64,000 nt of DNA from Aequorivita aurantiaca. Lineage in GTDB: Bacteria; Bacteroidota; Bacteroidia; Flavobacteriales; Flavobacteriaceae. The stretch lies in contig NZ_JAUGQQ010000005.1 in the NCBI RefSeq assembly GCF_030410135.1, forward strand, positions 1 through 64,000, read 5' to 3'. A model generated the notes under the pieces. The model was given only the letters and a program-made list of their open reading frames with translations. It was not told the DNA's origin and did no database searches. Positions 1 to 9,026 of this stretch are shown in pieces. The position numbers and the translations under genes are program-made. Each line of letters begins with the position of its first letter. The stretch's first letter is position 1.

Positions 1-1
1 A

Positions 2-85
2 TCCAGCGACTACTGGTTCCGCGTGGAGTATACCGAGGACGGGAACCCAAAGGAATTCAAAGGACATTTTACCCTAAAACGATAA
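2..85 (+). CDS. C-terminal end of a T9SS type B sorting-domain protein (5' partial)
   Basis: Only the last 27 codons are in the window. They read SSDYWFRVEYTEDG followed by NPKEFKGHFTLKR and a TAA stop. The pattern DYWF.VEY...G..KEFKGHF.LKR is the end of the gliding-motility-associated C-terminal (T9SS type B) sorting domain. The intact protein should therefore be a large secreted or surface-attached protein exported across the outer membrane by the type IX system, which agrees with porT elsewhere in the window. The upstream domains are not visible, so the substrate's function is unknown. A strong hairpin terminator follows 20 bases after the stop. Confidence 0.8.
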   Translation, partial: SSDYWFRVEYTEDGNPKEFKGHFTLKR

Positions 86-105
86 ACAAGTATTAGCAAA
101 AAAAT

Positions 106-140
106 AAAGCGCCCCGTAAATTTTACGGGGCGCTTTATTT
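106..140 (+). terminator. Rho-independent terminator after the T9SS protein
   Basis: A near-perfect palindrome pairs AAAGCGCCCCGTAAA (106-120) with TTTACGGGGCGCTTT (122-136) and is followed by a T-rich run. The GC-rich core GCGCCCCG/CGGGGCGC makes it strong. The A-tract on the left could let it also serve the opposite strand, where the FadL-type gene ends at 263. Confidence 0.85.
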
Positions 141-262
141 TTCTTCGATATCATTCTAATGGCAAGTAAATTTATTCTGTAAAAAAAAGTATAAAAAAAT
201 TTGAAAAAATTAATCATATTTTTCGCTGATCACAAAATACATAGAGGTGAGTATTTGGCATT

Positions 263-1795
263 TTAAAAATGAAAACCAAGAGACAGTATAAAATTGCTGT
301 AAATGGAGTTGATATTTGCAGCATCTGTCAAACCAACGGGATATAATTGTTGAATATATTCTTGTTCGGATCGAGAATAGGCAAAATCACAGGTGAAACG
401 CCCAAAGTTGTAACCCGTTCCCAAAGAAAAACCTGAAAGATCGCCGACGGTCTCATTATTTTTATAGGGACTTTCCTCATAATGAAAACCTCCCCTGAGG
501 CTGAGCTGATTTATTCTATATTCTGCACCGACTTTAATGGTTGATACACCCTTTAAAGTGTTGTTTATAGAGTAATTCAAATTATTAAAAATAGTGTTGT
601 AGGAATCATTATATAATTCGCTAAACTTAATTGTGGAAAAATCTTTATAGGAGTAATCAATGCTGATCAATCCATTTTGCCCAAAAATATATGCTGCACT
701 GGCATTGATTTTTGCCGGTGTACGAAGGTTATAATCTTCGTAGATATTGATTATTCTTGGATCTATTTCTTCATAAATGGTCTGGCCTTGAAAATCACGA
801 CGGGTTTCAAGATATTGAGTAGTTTCTTCCGAGATTTGATACCAAGTTGGCGAATCAAATGCTAATCCTAAACGAAAATTATTTGCAATTTTGGCAATGA
901 ACCCGACTTGGGCTGATATTCCTACCCCATTTACGAAGAGGTTATTTTCGAAACCAACACCACTCACGGTAGTGCCAGGATTGTTATTGGTTTCACGAAG
1001 ATAGGATCCTTGATCGAAGTTAATGGCATGAGTGTTTAAATTGACACCTAAAAAATAATTATCGGTAACCTGGGCTGCAAGATTTATGGAGAATTTACTG
1101 TTATAGCCTTGAGAGAGATAGATATATTCCTGATTGAACGTGCCATCGGCTATATTCGAAATATATGCGGAATTGGAAGGATTGTTGGGATCTGCGGGCT
1201 CAAACAAAAACCCCTGGTATCCTAAAAATGCATTTTGGGCAAAGCTTCCTTGGGATTCGCCCAAATAGCGATATCGGCTTGAAATGCTTTCTCCGGATTG
1301 TAATTCCAATTGACTTAAAGGTATGCCTTGAGCTTGCTCCAAAAAGAAATTTCCGATGGAATTGTTACCGGTTCCCGCTATATATACCTCATTGTCGAAG
1401 CTTTTGGTGATGTCATAATTTAAAGCAATGGTGAATTTTTTGAAAGCAGATTCTTCATTGGAATTGTTTATTACGAAAGCTCCTCCGAATTGATTAAGAG
1501 CAACAACATCGGAAATGCTTTTTTCTTTATTATTGAAATAATCAGCTTTATTTTCTATGTCAAACAAAGCGGTAGAAAACATTAGATTGGAATTTAGAAA
1601 TACTGCACCGCCAGCTGGATTTATGTCAACAGCAGAGAAATCGCCGCCCAAAGCACCCATTGCTCCACTAAGGGCAGTGAATCTTGCAGTTCCAATATTT
1701 TGACCGGTGCTGTATCTAAGGCCATCCCTTATGTCTTGAGAACTACCAATTGTACTTGAAACTACAGCTATCAAAAGTAAAAATGTATTTTTCAT
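263..1795 (-). CDS. OmpP1/FadL-type outer membrane transporter
   Basis: A 510-residue outer membrane beta-barrel of the OmpP1/FadL family, which moves hydrophobic substrates such as long-chain fatty acids across the outer membrane. Seen: a Sec signal peptide (MKNTFLLLIAVVSSTIGSSQ), then the family's N-terminal pattern with ALSGAMGALGGD and the NPAG motif at residues 59-62, amphipathic strands throughout, and a last strand ending in an aromatic residue (ILSLGFHF). Flavobacterial homologues are often annotated as hemin receptors, but nothing here supports heme binding. It is transcribed on the minus strand, after the Y/G-rich lipoprotein gene at 1906-2904 and about 110 bases from it. Substrate is unknown. 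Confidence 0.85.
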   Translation of the reverse strand: MKNTFLLLIAVVSSTIGSSQDIRDGLRYSTGQNIGTARFTALSGAMGALGGDFSAVDINPAGGAVFLNSNLMFSTALFDIENKADYFNNKEKSISDVVALNQFGGAFVINNSNEESAFKKFTIALNYDITKSFDNEVYIAGTGNNSIGNFFLEQAQGIPLSQLELQSGESISSRYRYLGESQGSFAQNAFLGYQGFLFEPADPNNPSNSAYISNIADGTFNQEYIYLSQGYNSKFSINLAAQVTDNYFLGVNLNTHAINFDQGSYLRETNNNPGTTVSGVGFENNLFVNGVGISAQVGFIAKIANNFRLGLAFDSPTWYQISEETTQYLETRRDFQGQTIYEEIDPRIINIYEDYNLRTPAKINASAAYIFGQNGLISIDYSYKDFSTIKFSELYNDSYNTIFNNLNYSINNTLKGVSTIKVGAEYRINQLSLRGGFHYEESPYKNNETVGDLSGFSLGTGYNFGRFTCDFAYSRSEQEYIQQLYPVGLTDAANINSIYSNFILSLGFHF

Positions 1796-1905
1796 TTAGT
1801 TTTTTTTAGAATGGATATAAGAAATGCCCATAATAGCATTTCAGCTTAGAGAGAAATGTGCTATGGGCATAACATAGAAATCCGTATTATAATATATATA
1901 ATTAT

Positions 1906-2904
1906 TTAGCCTCTTCCGCCTCTTCCGCCGCCACCTCTGGAGCTTCCACTGCTTGAACGGCCACTGTTGCCAGAACTTCTAATGGATCCCGAACTGCTAC
2001 TTCGGGTGGGAGAAGAATAATTGTTGCTTGGTGTGCTTCTAGTTGTATTGCTTCGCGTAGGTTGTGAATAACTACCACTTCGAGTTGTATTGGAACGAGT
2101 GCTTCTTATAACCTGATTTGAATTGTTGCGCGTAGTAGTATTATTGTTTGCACGGGTGGTATTTGCACGTACACTATTGGTATTTACGCGACGGACGTTT
2201 TCCGAGCGGCTGTAAGAGGAACTTCTTGTGGAAGCGTTCGAGTCACCTCGATTTGAAGACCTGTAATAATCGGTATTTCTTCTTCCCCTATTATAGGAAA
2301 CATTATTATAATGCGAATAATTGTGATATGGATAGTAATAACCATATGCATAGTAGGGATAACCGTATCCATAGCCATAACCGTATCCATAATATGGATA
2401 GCCCCAACCGTAGGTTATTCCCCAGTATGGGGTGTGATATGAATAGTAAGGGTATCCCCATCCCCAATAGCCGCCATACCAATAAGGATTATAGAATCCA
2501 TAACTGCCCGAATTATAAATGTTTACTGTTATGTTCTCGGAATTGCTGCCCCAGGGTCCATAACCTTCTTGACTGTATTTTTCTTCAATAATTATATTCC
2601 CCTCTTCATCTAAACTCTCGGTGGTGGAATAAGAATCTATATCAGTGAAAATAGCACCTTCTTCGGGAAGATCAGAATATGCATTGGATTTTGACTGGAA
2701 ATATTGCTTGTAATAGTTTGATTTTTCATAGGAATCTTTCTCTGCATTATTCCCCTCAGAATAGGCATTGCTGCCCGAGGAATAAATCCCATCGTTTTGA
2801 TTATAACCGCTATTATGGGTTCCACATGCGGTTAGCACAATTAGGAAAATACCCATCAGTGCTATTGGTATGGAACGTCTTATATTGAAATCTTTAGTGA
2901 ACAT
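1906..2904 (-). CDS. Low-complexity lipoprotein, Tyr/Gly-rich then Ser/Arg/Asn-rich
   Basis: I do not recognise a function. With the ATG at 2904 the protein has 332 residues and begins with a typical lipoprotein signal (MFTKDFNIRRSIPIALMGIF, lipobox LTAC, Cys27). An acidic region with many Ser, Tyr and Asn comes first. A segment very rich in Tyr, Gly, Trp and Pro follows (repeats such as YWGWGYPYY and GYGYGYGYG). The C-terminal 130 residues are almost only Ser, Arg, Asn, Thr and Gly, ending SSRGGGGRGGRG. The frame extends to a possible start at 2958, but ATG 2904 gives a normal-length signal. A TATTTTTA element (2934-2941, minus) close to the -7 consensus lies 30 bases upstream of it. The gene is divergent from proS. 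Probably a surface or cell-envelope protein. Confidence 0.7.
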   Translation of the reverse strand: MFTKDFNIRRSIPIALMGIFLIVLTACGTHNSGYNQNDGIYSSGSNAYSEGNNAEKDSYEKSNYYKQYFQSKSNAYSDLPEEGAIFTDIDSYSTTESLDEEGNIIIEEKYSQEGYGPWGSNSENITVNIYNSGSYGFYNPYWYGGYWGWGYPYYSYHTPYWGITYGWGYPYYGYGYGYGYGYPYYAYGYYYPYHNYSHYNNVSYNRGRRNTDYYRSSNRGDSNASTRSSSYSRSENVRRVNTNSVRANTTRANNNTTTRNNSNQVIRSTRSNTTRSGSYSQPTRSNTTRSTPSNNYSSPTRSSSSGSIRSSGNSGRSSSGSSRGGGGRGGRG

Positions 2905-2943
2905 ATCTAAGGTAATTTTATTGTTGAACTTCATAAAAATAAG

Positions 2944-2994
2944 TAGTTTTGCGGACAATAACTAATCATTTAACAAAGGCACAAGATTTGTGCC
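2944..2994 (+). promoter_or_regulatory. Predicted proS promoter -7 element and leader inverted repeat
   Basis: TAGTTTTG at 2944-2951 fits the Bacteroidota -7 consensus TAnnTTTG; no matching TTTG element 19-20 bases upstream is clear. Downstream, in the untranslated leader of proS, GGCACAA (2978-2984) pairs with TTGTGCC (2988-2994) around a 3-base loop. The hairpin has no U-tract, so it is not a terminator. Whether it binds a regulator or only stabilises the RNA cannot be told. Confidence 0.5.
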
Positions 2995-3006
2995 AAAAAG
3001 GGCGAT

Positions 3007-4482
3007 ATGGCAAAGAATCTGACAACACGGGAAGAAGATTACTCAAAATGGTATAATGAATTGGTAATCAAGGCAGATCTTGCCGAAAATTCAGGGGTGC
3101 GGGGATGTATGGTCATAAAACCGTACGGATATGCAATTTGGGAGCGAATGCAGGCGGAGCTCGATAGAATGTTTAAAGAAACTGGGCACCAAAATGCATA
3201 TTTCCCACTATTTATACCCAAGTCCTACTTTAGCAAAGAGGCGAGCCACGTTGATGGTTTCGCAAAAGAATGTGCTGTCGTTACTCATTATAGACTCAAA
3301 AATGCCGAGGACGGAAGCGGAATTATTGTTGACCCGGATGCAAAGCTGGAAGAAGAGCTGATTGTGCGTCCCACTTCCGAAACGATTATTTGGGATACCT
3401 ACAGAAAATGGATACAGTCCTATCGCGATTTGCCGTTATTGATTAATCAATGGGCAAACGTTGTGCGTTGGGAAATGCGTACCCGCTTATTTTTGCGAAC
3501 TGCAGAATTTCTTTGGCAAGAAGGCCACACAGCCCACGCCACCAAGGATGAAGCAATCGCTGAGGCCGAACAAATGATGAATGTTTATGCCGATTTTGTT
3601 GAAGGTTTTATGGCAATACCTGTTGTAAAAGGAACAAAAACACCTAGCGAGCGTTTTGCCGGCGCCTTGGAAACCTATTGTATTGAAGCTCTGATGCAAG
3701 ATGGGAAGGCGTTACAGGCGGGAACTTCCCACTTTTTAGGGCAAAATTTCGCAAAGGCATTTGATGTTAAATTTACTGCAAAAGATGGTGCCTTGGATTA
3801 TGTTTGGGCGACTTCATGGGGAGTTTCCACACGTTTGATGGGTGCTTTGGTAATGACCCATAGTGATGACAATGGTTTGGTATTGCCTCCCAACTTGGCC
3901 CCGGACCAAGTGGTGATTGTGCCAATTTATAGAAATGAAGAAGAATTTGAAGCCGTGAATGTTGTTGCCAAAACTATAATGAATAATCTTAGAGTTAAAG
4001 GAATACGTGTAAAATATGACAACCGCGATACGCAGAAACCAGGATGGAAATTCAATGAATATGAATTGAAAGGCGTGCCCGTAAGAATAGCAATTGGCCC
4101 AAAGGATGTTGCAAACGGCACTGTCGAAATTGCACGAAGGGATACTTTTAAAAAAGAACTCTTTAAAAATGAAAATGTCGTTGAAACTGTGGTTGCATTA
4201 TTAGAGGAAATTCAGGAGAATCTATATATGAAAGCGGTTGCCCACAGAGCTGAAAACACAACAGAAGTAACTTCCTATGAGGAGTTTAAAAAAGTGTTGG
4301 ATTCCAAAGGCGGCTTCATTTTGGCACATTGGGATGGAACTGCAGAAACAGAGGAAAAAGTCAAAAATGAAACCAAAGCAACCATTCGCTGCATACCTTT
4401 CAAAGGAGACAATGAGGCCGGAAAGTGCATGGTAACTGGAAAACCATCTTCAGGAAAAGTGATTTTTGCAAGAGCGTATTAA
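3007..4482 (+). CDS. proS: Prolyl-tRNA synthetase, archaeal/eukaryotic type
   Basis: A 491-residue class II aminoacyl-tRNA synthetase charging tRNA-Pro. It is the short archaeal/eukaryotic-like form, lacking the roughly 180-residue editing insertion of the E. coli type. Seen: the start [20 protein letters not shown], the [14 protein letters not shown] segment, motif 2 ([20 protein letters not shown]), motif 3 near [19 protein letters not shown], the anticodon-binding domain from about residue 300, and the family's C-terminal domain ending FARAY. The C-terminal zinc site of this type normally has four cysteines. Only two are obvious here (TIRCIPF and GKCMVTG), so zinc binding is probably degenerate. 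Start ATG 3007 lies about 55 bases behind the predicted promoter. Confidence 0.97.
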   Translation: MAKNLTTREEDYSKWYNELVIKADLAENSGVRGCMVIKPYGYAIWERMQAELDRMFKETGHQNAYFPLFIPKSYFSKEASHVDGFAKECAVVTHYRLKNAEDGSGIIVDPDAKLEEELIVRPTSETIIWDTYRKWIQSYRDLPLLINQWANVVRWEMRTRLFLRTAEFLWQEGHTAHATKDEAIAEAEQMMNVYADFVEGFMAIPVVKGTKTPSERFAGALETYCIEALMQDGKALQAGTSHFLGQNFAKAFDVKFTAKDGALDYVWATSWGVSTRLMGALVMTHSDDNGLVLPPNLAPDQVVIVPIYRNEEEFEAVNVVAKTIMNNLRVKGIRVKYDNRDTQKPGWKFNEYELKGVPVRIAIGPKDVANGTVEIARRDTFKKELFKNENVVETVVALLEEIQENLYMKAVAHRAENTTEVTSYEEFKKVLDSKGGFILAHWDGTAETEEKVKNETKATIRCIPFKGDNEAGKCMVTGKPSSGKVIFARAY

Positions 4483-4508
4483 TTTTTTTTGAAAAAAGTA
4501 ATTTTGGA

Positions 4509-4539
4509 TTTGCGCCATTCAAAAATAGTTGTATTTTTG
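4509..4539 (+). promoter_or_regulatory. Canonical Bacteroidota promoter for tRNA-Glu/rpsT
   Basis: TTTG (4509-4512), a spacer of exactly 19 bases, then TATTTTTG (4532-4539). This matches both elements of the Bacteroidota sigma-A promoter (TTTG-N19-TAnnTTTG) and is the best promoter in the window. The predicted transcript start, about 5-8 bases downstream, lies some 15-18 bases before the tRNA. Confidence 0.8.
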
Positions 4540-4562
4540 CATCCGCATTCAAAAAGAAAAAT

Positions 4563-4634
4563 GGTCCGTTCGTCTAGGGGTTAGGACGCCAGGTTTTCAT
4601 CCTGGTAACAGGGGTTCGATTCCCCTACGGACTA
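4563..4634 (+). tRNA. tRNA-Glu (anticodon TTC)
   Basis: The cloverleaf reads directly: acceptor GGTCCGT paired with ACGGACT (first pair G-U), a D-arm with AGGGGTTAGGA, anticodon stem CCAGG/CCTGG with loop TTTTCAT (anticodon TTC), and T-arm AGGGG-TTCGATT-CCCCT. The discriminator is A and no CCA is encoded. It lies 27 bases upstream of rpsT with no terminator between, so the two are probably co-transcribed and the tRNA released by processing. Confidence 0.95.
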
Positions 4635-4661
4635 CAAAAACAAGCATATAATAAAAGTAAA

Positions 4662-4913
4662 ATGGCAAACCACAAGTCAGCATTAAAGAGAATTAGAAGC
4701 AACGAGGCAAAACGCTTGCGTAACCGTTACCAGCATAAAACGGCTCGTAATGCCATGAAGAGATTCCAGGAGCTTACTGATAAAAAAGAAGCAGAAACAA
4801 TGTTTCCTTCTGTTGTGTCAATGATCGATAAATTGGCTAAAAAGAATATCATTCATAGTAACAAAGCTTCCAACTTAAAATCAAATATGGCAAAGCACGT
4901 AGCGGCGCTATAA
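4662..4913 (+). CDS. rpsT: 30S ribosomal protein S20
   Basis: An 83-residue basic protein that binds 16S rRNA in the small subunit. The N-terminus MANHKSALKRIRSNEAKRLR and the later NKASNLKSNMAKHVAAL are characteristic of S20. Length is normal. It is followed by a strong terminator and appears to share the transcript of the preceding tRNA-Glu. Confidence 0.97.
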   Translation: MANHKSALKRIRSNEAKRLRNRYQHKTARNAMKRFQELTDKKEAETMFPSVVSMIDKLAKKNIIHSNKASNLKSNMAKHVAAL

Positions 4914-4935
4914 TTTCATTTTAAAATACATTATA

Positions 4936-4967
4936 AAAAACCCTTTCAGATAGCTGAAAGGGTTTTT
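4936..4967. terminator. Bidirectional terminator between rpsT and coaD
   Basis: AAAAACCCTTTCAG (4936-4949) pairs with CTGAAAGGGTTTTT (4954-4967) over a 4-base loop, with an A-run on one side and a T-run on the other. It can end both rpsT (+) and coaD (-), which converge here. Confidence 0.85.
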
Positions 4968-4974
4968 TCATATC

Positions 4975-5424
4975 TTATTTTACTGTCAAAGGCACTAATT
5001 TTGAAAAGTCTCCATTGTTTCTCATAATATCGCGAACAATTGTGGATGATATATTCGAAACTTCAGGCGAACAGATTAAAAATACACTCTCCACTTTGGT
5101 CATGTTGTAATTCGTTTGCGCAATGGGTTGCTCATAGTTTAAATCTGTGGAGTTTCGCAAACCGCGGACTATAAATTGTGCATTTTCTGACTTGCAGAAT
5201 AAGGCGGTCAAACCTGAATAACTCTTTACCTGTATTTTGGACTCGTGCTCGAAAGTGTGTTTTATAAATTGGATTCTTTCTTCTAAGGAAAACATCGTTT
5301 TTTTATCCGCATTTATACCTACGGCGATGATCAATTCATCAAAAATAGGCAGGGCCCGCTCAATAACATCTACATGTCCAAGCGTGATGGGATCAAAAGT
5401 TCCGGGGAAAACCGCACGTTTCAT
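4975..5424 (-). CDS. coaD: Phosphopantetheine adenylyltransferase
   Basis: A 149-residue enzyme transferring AMP from ATP to 4'-phosphopantetheine, the penultimate step of coenzyme A synthesis. Seen: the nucleotidyltransferase signature FPGTFDPITLGHVDV with TxxH (T14, H17), the FIVRGLRNSTDLNYE segment, and the C-terminal ISSTIVR motif that contacts ATP. Length is a little below the usual 155-165 residues but complete. It is the last gene of the run surE, small membrane protein, coaD, with a 58-base gap before it. Confidence 0.95.
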   Translation of the reverse strand: MKRAVFPGTFDPITLGHVDVIERALPIFDELIIAVGINADKKTMFSLEERIQFIKHTFEHESKIQVKSYSGLTALFCKSENAQFIVRGLRNSTDLNYEQPIAQTNYNMTKVESVFLICSPEVSNISSTIVRDIMRNNGDFSKLVPLTVK

Positions 5425-5482
5425 TCAGCTAAATTTTAAAGGGTTAAAAGATAACGAGTAATTTGCGAAACTCCTTTTTATT

Positions 5483-5803
5483 TCAGAAGAATTTAGAAAT
5501 CAAAATAAGTAAAGCGGCCAATACCGTGGCCAAAACAACGCCGCGGGCACGATAAATCTGATTTTTTTTCAATAGAAGAAAGAAAGCTATAAGGTTCAAA
5601 ATAGCACCCAAAGCGATTAAACTTCCCATAAAACCCTCTTCCAAGGCTGACTTTAAAGTAGATTCCAAACTCAGTTTAGAAAAAAAGAATATATATAAAT
5701 AGGTGCCCGCCATGTTTGCCGCCAAACCTATCAACAAACCGATTAATACTTCTTTTACATGTGGTTTCATAAAAAGTTTTTGGCTATCAATTATTTGTTT
5801 CAT
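5483..5803 (-). CDS. Small integral membrane protein, unknown function
   Basis: A 106-residue protein that I cannot assign. It has three hydrophobic segments, at roughly residues 18-40, 55-77 and 86-104, with short charged linkers. It starts only 3 bases behind the surE stop and lies ahead of coaD, so it is almost certainly co-transcribed with both. A second ATG at codon 12 (5770) is a possible alternative start. Confidence 0.7.
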   Translation of the reverse strand: MKQIIDSQKLFMKPHVKEVLIGLLIGLAANMAGTYLYIFFFSKLSLESTLKSALEEGFMGSLIALGAILNLIAFFLLLKKNQIYRARGVVLATVLAALLILISKFF

Positions 5804-5806
5804 TTA

Positions 5807-6583
5807 TTATAGATCCCACATATTTAGCTCTTTCATAGCGTGATGGGCAGTTAGATCAAATTGTACCGGAACTACAGACACGAAGCCGTTTTTAAGTGCC
5901 CATTCATCCGTATCCTCTCCTTTATCTTCATTTACAAACTCGCCGGTGAGCCAGTAATATTCACGACCTAATGGATTGGTCCGTTTGTCGAATTTTTCTT
6001 GCCAATGTGCATTGGCTTGCCGGCATACTTTAATGCCCCTAATTTCTGAAACGTTTAATTTTGGAATATTCACATTCAATACAACTCCTTTTGGCAGTCC
6101 ATTTTTCATAACCTGTTCGGTAATAATTTTCACGAACTTTTTTGATGGAGCAAAATCGGCTTCCAATGAATAGTCCAAAAGTGAAAACCCAATGGAGGGG
6201 ATACCCAGCGTTCCGGCCTCCACGGCAGCACTCATTGTGCCACTATAAATAACGTTTATGGAGGAGTTGCTTCCGTGGTTGATACCGCTTACGCAAATGT
6301 CCGGTTTTCGTTTTAGGATTTCGTTCACCGCTAGCTTCACGCAGTCCACCGGTGTGCCGCTGCAACTGTATTCCGTGTGCGGATCGCCATTGATCACTTT
6401 AATACTATTACAGTACAATGCATCGTTAATAGTTATGGCGTGGCCCATTCCACTTTGGGGAGAGTCCGGGGCGACAACGCAAACATCGCCAATGGTATTC
6501 ATTACTTCAATTAAAGTTCTAATTCCTGGGGCGTTGATACCGTCATCATTAGTTACTAAAATGAGGGGTCGTTTTTTTGACAT
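5807..6583 (-). CDS. surE: 5'/3'-nucleotidase SurE
   Basis: A 258-residue metal-dependent phosphatase of nucleoside 5'- and 3'-monophosphates. Seen: the N-terminal ILVTNDDGINAPG motif with the paired Asp that hold the metal (D13, D14), the Ser of DSPQSGMGHAIT (S44), and the GINHGSN motif near residue 100 giving the metal-binding Asn. Length is normal. It heads the minus-strand run ending with coaD. Confidence 0.95.
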   Translation of the reverse strand: MSKKRPLILVTNDDGINAPGIRTLIEVMNTIGDVCVVAPDSPQSGMGHAITINDALYCNSIKVINGDPHTEYSCSGTPVDCVKLAVNEILKRKPDICVSGINHGSNSSINVIYSGTMSAAVEAGTLGIPSIGFSLLDYSLEADFAPSKKFVKIITEQVMKNGLPKGVVLNVNIPKLNVSEIRGIKVCRQANAHWQEKFDKRTNPLGREYYWLTGEFVNEDKGEDTDEWALKNGFVSVVPVQFDLTAHHAMKELNMWDL

Positions 6584-6606
6584 CCTAATTATGAATTTTT
6601 AAAGAG

Positions 6607-6614
6607 CAAAAATA
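6607..6614 (-). promoter_or_regulatory. Predicted surE promoter -7 element
   Basis: TATTTTTG on the minus strand fits TAnnTTTG and ends 23 bases upstream of the surE start codon. A second match on the plus strand (TAATTTTG, 6622-6629) could serve the divergent protease gene, but its start is 133 bases away. Confidence 0.5.
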
Positions 6615-6762
6615 CATTTATTAATTTTGTTCCCATTGACCATCCTGAGCAGAATTACAAATTTCCATTTTCAGAAAAGTTGTTTAACAAAAAATTATTA
6701 CCTAATTGCTTTAATGGCACAGTTTTTTATATAATTTAGGCACTCTTAAAATCCAATATATT

Positions 6763-8976
6763 ATGCGTTTAATGAAGAAGAATTTTAAAGTTTTATTCCT
6801 GGCTGTTTTTGTTGCGGTAGCCTCCTGCAGTTTTACCACCAAGGAATTTAACGACCCCGATAAAGATAAAATACTTTTGGATCTCATAACCTACGTGCTT
6901 CAAAAAGGGCATTATGACCCGAAAAATATAAATGATGAGTTTTCTGCGGATGTTTACGAAAATTTTATAAAAGGACTGGATCCGTTGAAAAGATATTTCT
7001 TGGCTTCCGATATTGCCGAATTCAACAAATACAAAAGGGAGATTGATGATCAAATCAAAAATAAGGACCTTTCTTTCTTCAACCTAGTGTACAATCGTTT
7101 CCAGGAAAGAATGGAATATGTAAAAAAAATATACCCCGAAGTTTTAGACGAACCATTTGATTATACTGAAAAGGAAATCATAAACGTAGACTATGATAAG
7201 CTGGCTTACGCTGAAAATAAGAAGGACTTAAAAACCCGGTGGAAACAACAGTTAAAATTTACCACGTTGTCCAGTTATTATGATTTAGTGGAAGATCAAA
7301 AAAATAAGGAAAAAGGCGTAACCGCGGCGAAAGATTCTGAGAATGATGAGGATAAAAAAGCTACCATGGCTAAAAAATCTGAATCCGAAACAAAGGAACC
7401 TTTTGAAGCAAAATCGCTGGCCGAACTTGAGAAAAAATCTCGCGAAACCACAAAAACTTCATTGGATGAATATTTTGATTTCACTAAAGATTTGGAGCGT
7501 AAGGATTACTTCTCCATTTATTTAAACACCATTGTTGAAGTGTATGACCCCCACACCAATTATTTTGCCCCGCCGGATAAGGATCGGTTCGATCTTCAAA
7601 TGTCCGGAAAACTTGAGGGCATCGGTGCGAGGCTTCAAAAGAAAAATGATTACATCACCGTTATAGAAATTATTAGCGGTGGCCCAGCTTGGCGAAGTGA
7701 GAAAATTGAAGTTGGCGATGCAATTCTAAAAGTAAGGCAAGAGGATGAAAAAGATGCCGTGAGTATAGTGGGAATGCGTATTGACGATGCCGTAAAACTT
7801 ATAAAAGGCCCAAAAGGAACCAAAGTTACCCTTACCATTAAAAATGTGGATGGCACAATTTCGGATAAAGTTCTTACCCGTGACGTGGTGGAATTAGAAG
7901 AAACCTACGCAAAATCATCATTTATTGAAAAGGACGGACGAAAATTCGGATTGATAAATTTGCCGCAATTCTATTTTGATATGGAAAATTATAAAGAAAG
8001 AAATGCGGCGACCGATGTTAAAAAGGAAATTCTCCGATTGAAGGAAGAAGGAATGGAAGGCCTTGTTCTGGACCTTCGCGATAATGGTGGAGGATCATTA
8101 AGAACTGCCGTGGATATTGCAGGTTTTTTCATTAAAAAAGGACCCGTTGTGCAAGTTGCTTCCGCAGGAAATAAGGAAGTACTTGAAGATAAGGATAGTG
8201 AAGTGGTTTGGGACGGACCCTTAGTTATTTTGGTTAACGAGCTTTCCGCTTCTGCCTCAGAAATTTTGGCCGCAGCCATGCAGGATTACAAAAGGGCAAT
8301 CATTATTGGCAGCAGGCAAACTTACGGAAAGGGGACAGTCCAAAACGTTATAGACTTAAACCAATGGCTTCGTAAAAATGATTTGGGCGATTTGGGCGCA
8401 CTGAAAATAACTTCCCAAAAATTCTACCGCGTCAACGGTGGTTCAACACAATTGGAAGGCGTAAAGAGTGATGTGGTAATGCCCGACCGCTACAGTTACA
8501 TTGATGTTGGGGAAAGGGATTATCCCAATCCGTTGCCGTATGATAAAATTGATGCAGCAAAATATAACATATGGGATGGTTATATAGATTATGAAGAGAC
8601 CATTCAAAAAAGTAATGCTAGAATGGCACAAAATGATCAATTAAAACTGATTGATGATAACGCAAAATGGATCAAAGAACGACGCGATGAAAAAGTAGTA
8701 AATCTTAATTACAACGATTACAGCGCCGAAATTGAACAACGAAAAAAAGAGACAAAACGTTTCGAGGCAATAGATGAGTATGACAATCAATTGAACTTTC
8801 AATCACTTCCTTATGAATCTGCAATGATGAAGCAGGACACAACCCTTTCTGAAAAACGAAAGAGATGGCACAAAAACTTAAGTAAGGATATGTATATAGA
8901 AGAAGCCATACACGTGTTGGAGGATTTAAAACTGAACAACATTAAAGCGGGAAAAGTGGCCGATCTTAAAAATTAA
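6763..8976 (+). CDS. prc: Carboxy-terminal processing protease (Prc/Tsp type, S41), lipoprotein
   Basis: A 737-residue periplasmic serine protease of peptidase family S41A, which degrades or trims proteins from their C-termini. Seen: a lipoprotein signal with lipobox VASC (Cys22), a long helical N-terminal region, the substrate-proximal YFSIYLNTIVEVYDPHTNYF segment, a PDZ domain around residues 280-365 (GIGARLQKK...GDAILKV), and a catalytic domain with VLDLRDNGGG, the Ser of ELSASASEILAAAMQ and the Lys of QTYGKGTVQ. The C-terminal 130 residues form the charged helical extension usual in the Prc subgroup. Somewhat longer than E. coli Prc (about 680) because of a Lys/Glu-rich insert near residues 185-220. 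Both catalytic residues are present. Confidence 0.93.
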   Translation: MRLMKKNFKVLFLAVFVAVASCSFTTKEFNDPDKDKILLDLITYVLQKGHYDPKNINDEFSADVYENFIKGLDPLKRYFLASDIAEFNKYKREIDDQIKNKDLSFFNLVYNRFQERMEYVKKIYPEVLDEPFDYTEKEIINVDYDKLAYAENKKDLKTRWKQQLKFTTLSSYYDLVEDQKNKEKGVTAAKDSENDEDKKATMAKKSESETKEPFEAKSLAELEKKSRETTKTSLDEYFDFTKDLERKDYFSIYLNTIVEVYDPHTNYFAPPDKDRFDLQMSGKLEGIGARLQKKNDYITVIEIISGGPAWRSEKIEVGDAILKVRQEDEKDAVSIVGMRIDDAVKLIKGPKGTKVTLTIKNVDGTISDKVLTRDVVELEETYAKSSFIEKDGRKFGLINLPQFYFDMENYKERNAATDVKKEILRLKEEGMEGLVLDLRDNGGGSLRTAVDIAGFFIKKGPVVQVASAGNKEVLEDKDSEVVWDGPLVILVNELSASASEILAAAMQDYKRAIIIGSRQTYGKGTVQNVIDLNQWLRKNDLGDLGALKITSQKFYRVNGGSTQLEGVKSDVVMPDRYSYIDVGERDYPNPLPYDKIDAAKYNIWDGYIDYEETIQKSNARMAQNDQLKLIDDNAKWIKERRDEKVVNLNYNDYSAEIEQRKKETKRFEAIDEYDNQLNFQSLPYESAMMKQDTTLSEKRKRWHKNLSKDMYIEEAIHVLEDLKLNNIKAGKVADLKN

Positions 8977-9026
8977 TGAAAGTTAGAAGCTGTAGCCTAT
9001 TCCACAATAAGCAAGCGAAATTTTAT

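Noticed and set aside
2148-2591. A 147-codon plus-strand frame opposite the Tyr/Gly-rich lipoprotein
   Set aside because: It is an antisense shadow of low-complexity codons with no signal, domain or start context.
2978-2994. T-box or attenuator ahead of proS
   Set aside because: A single 7-bp hairpin without a U-tract or T-box sequence.
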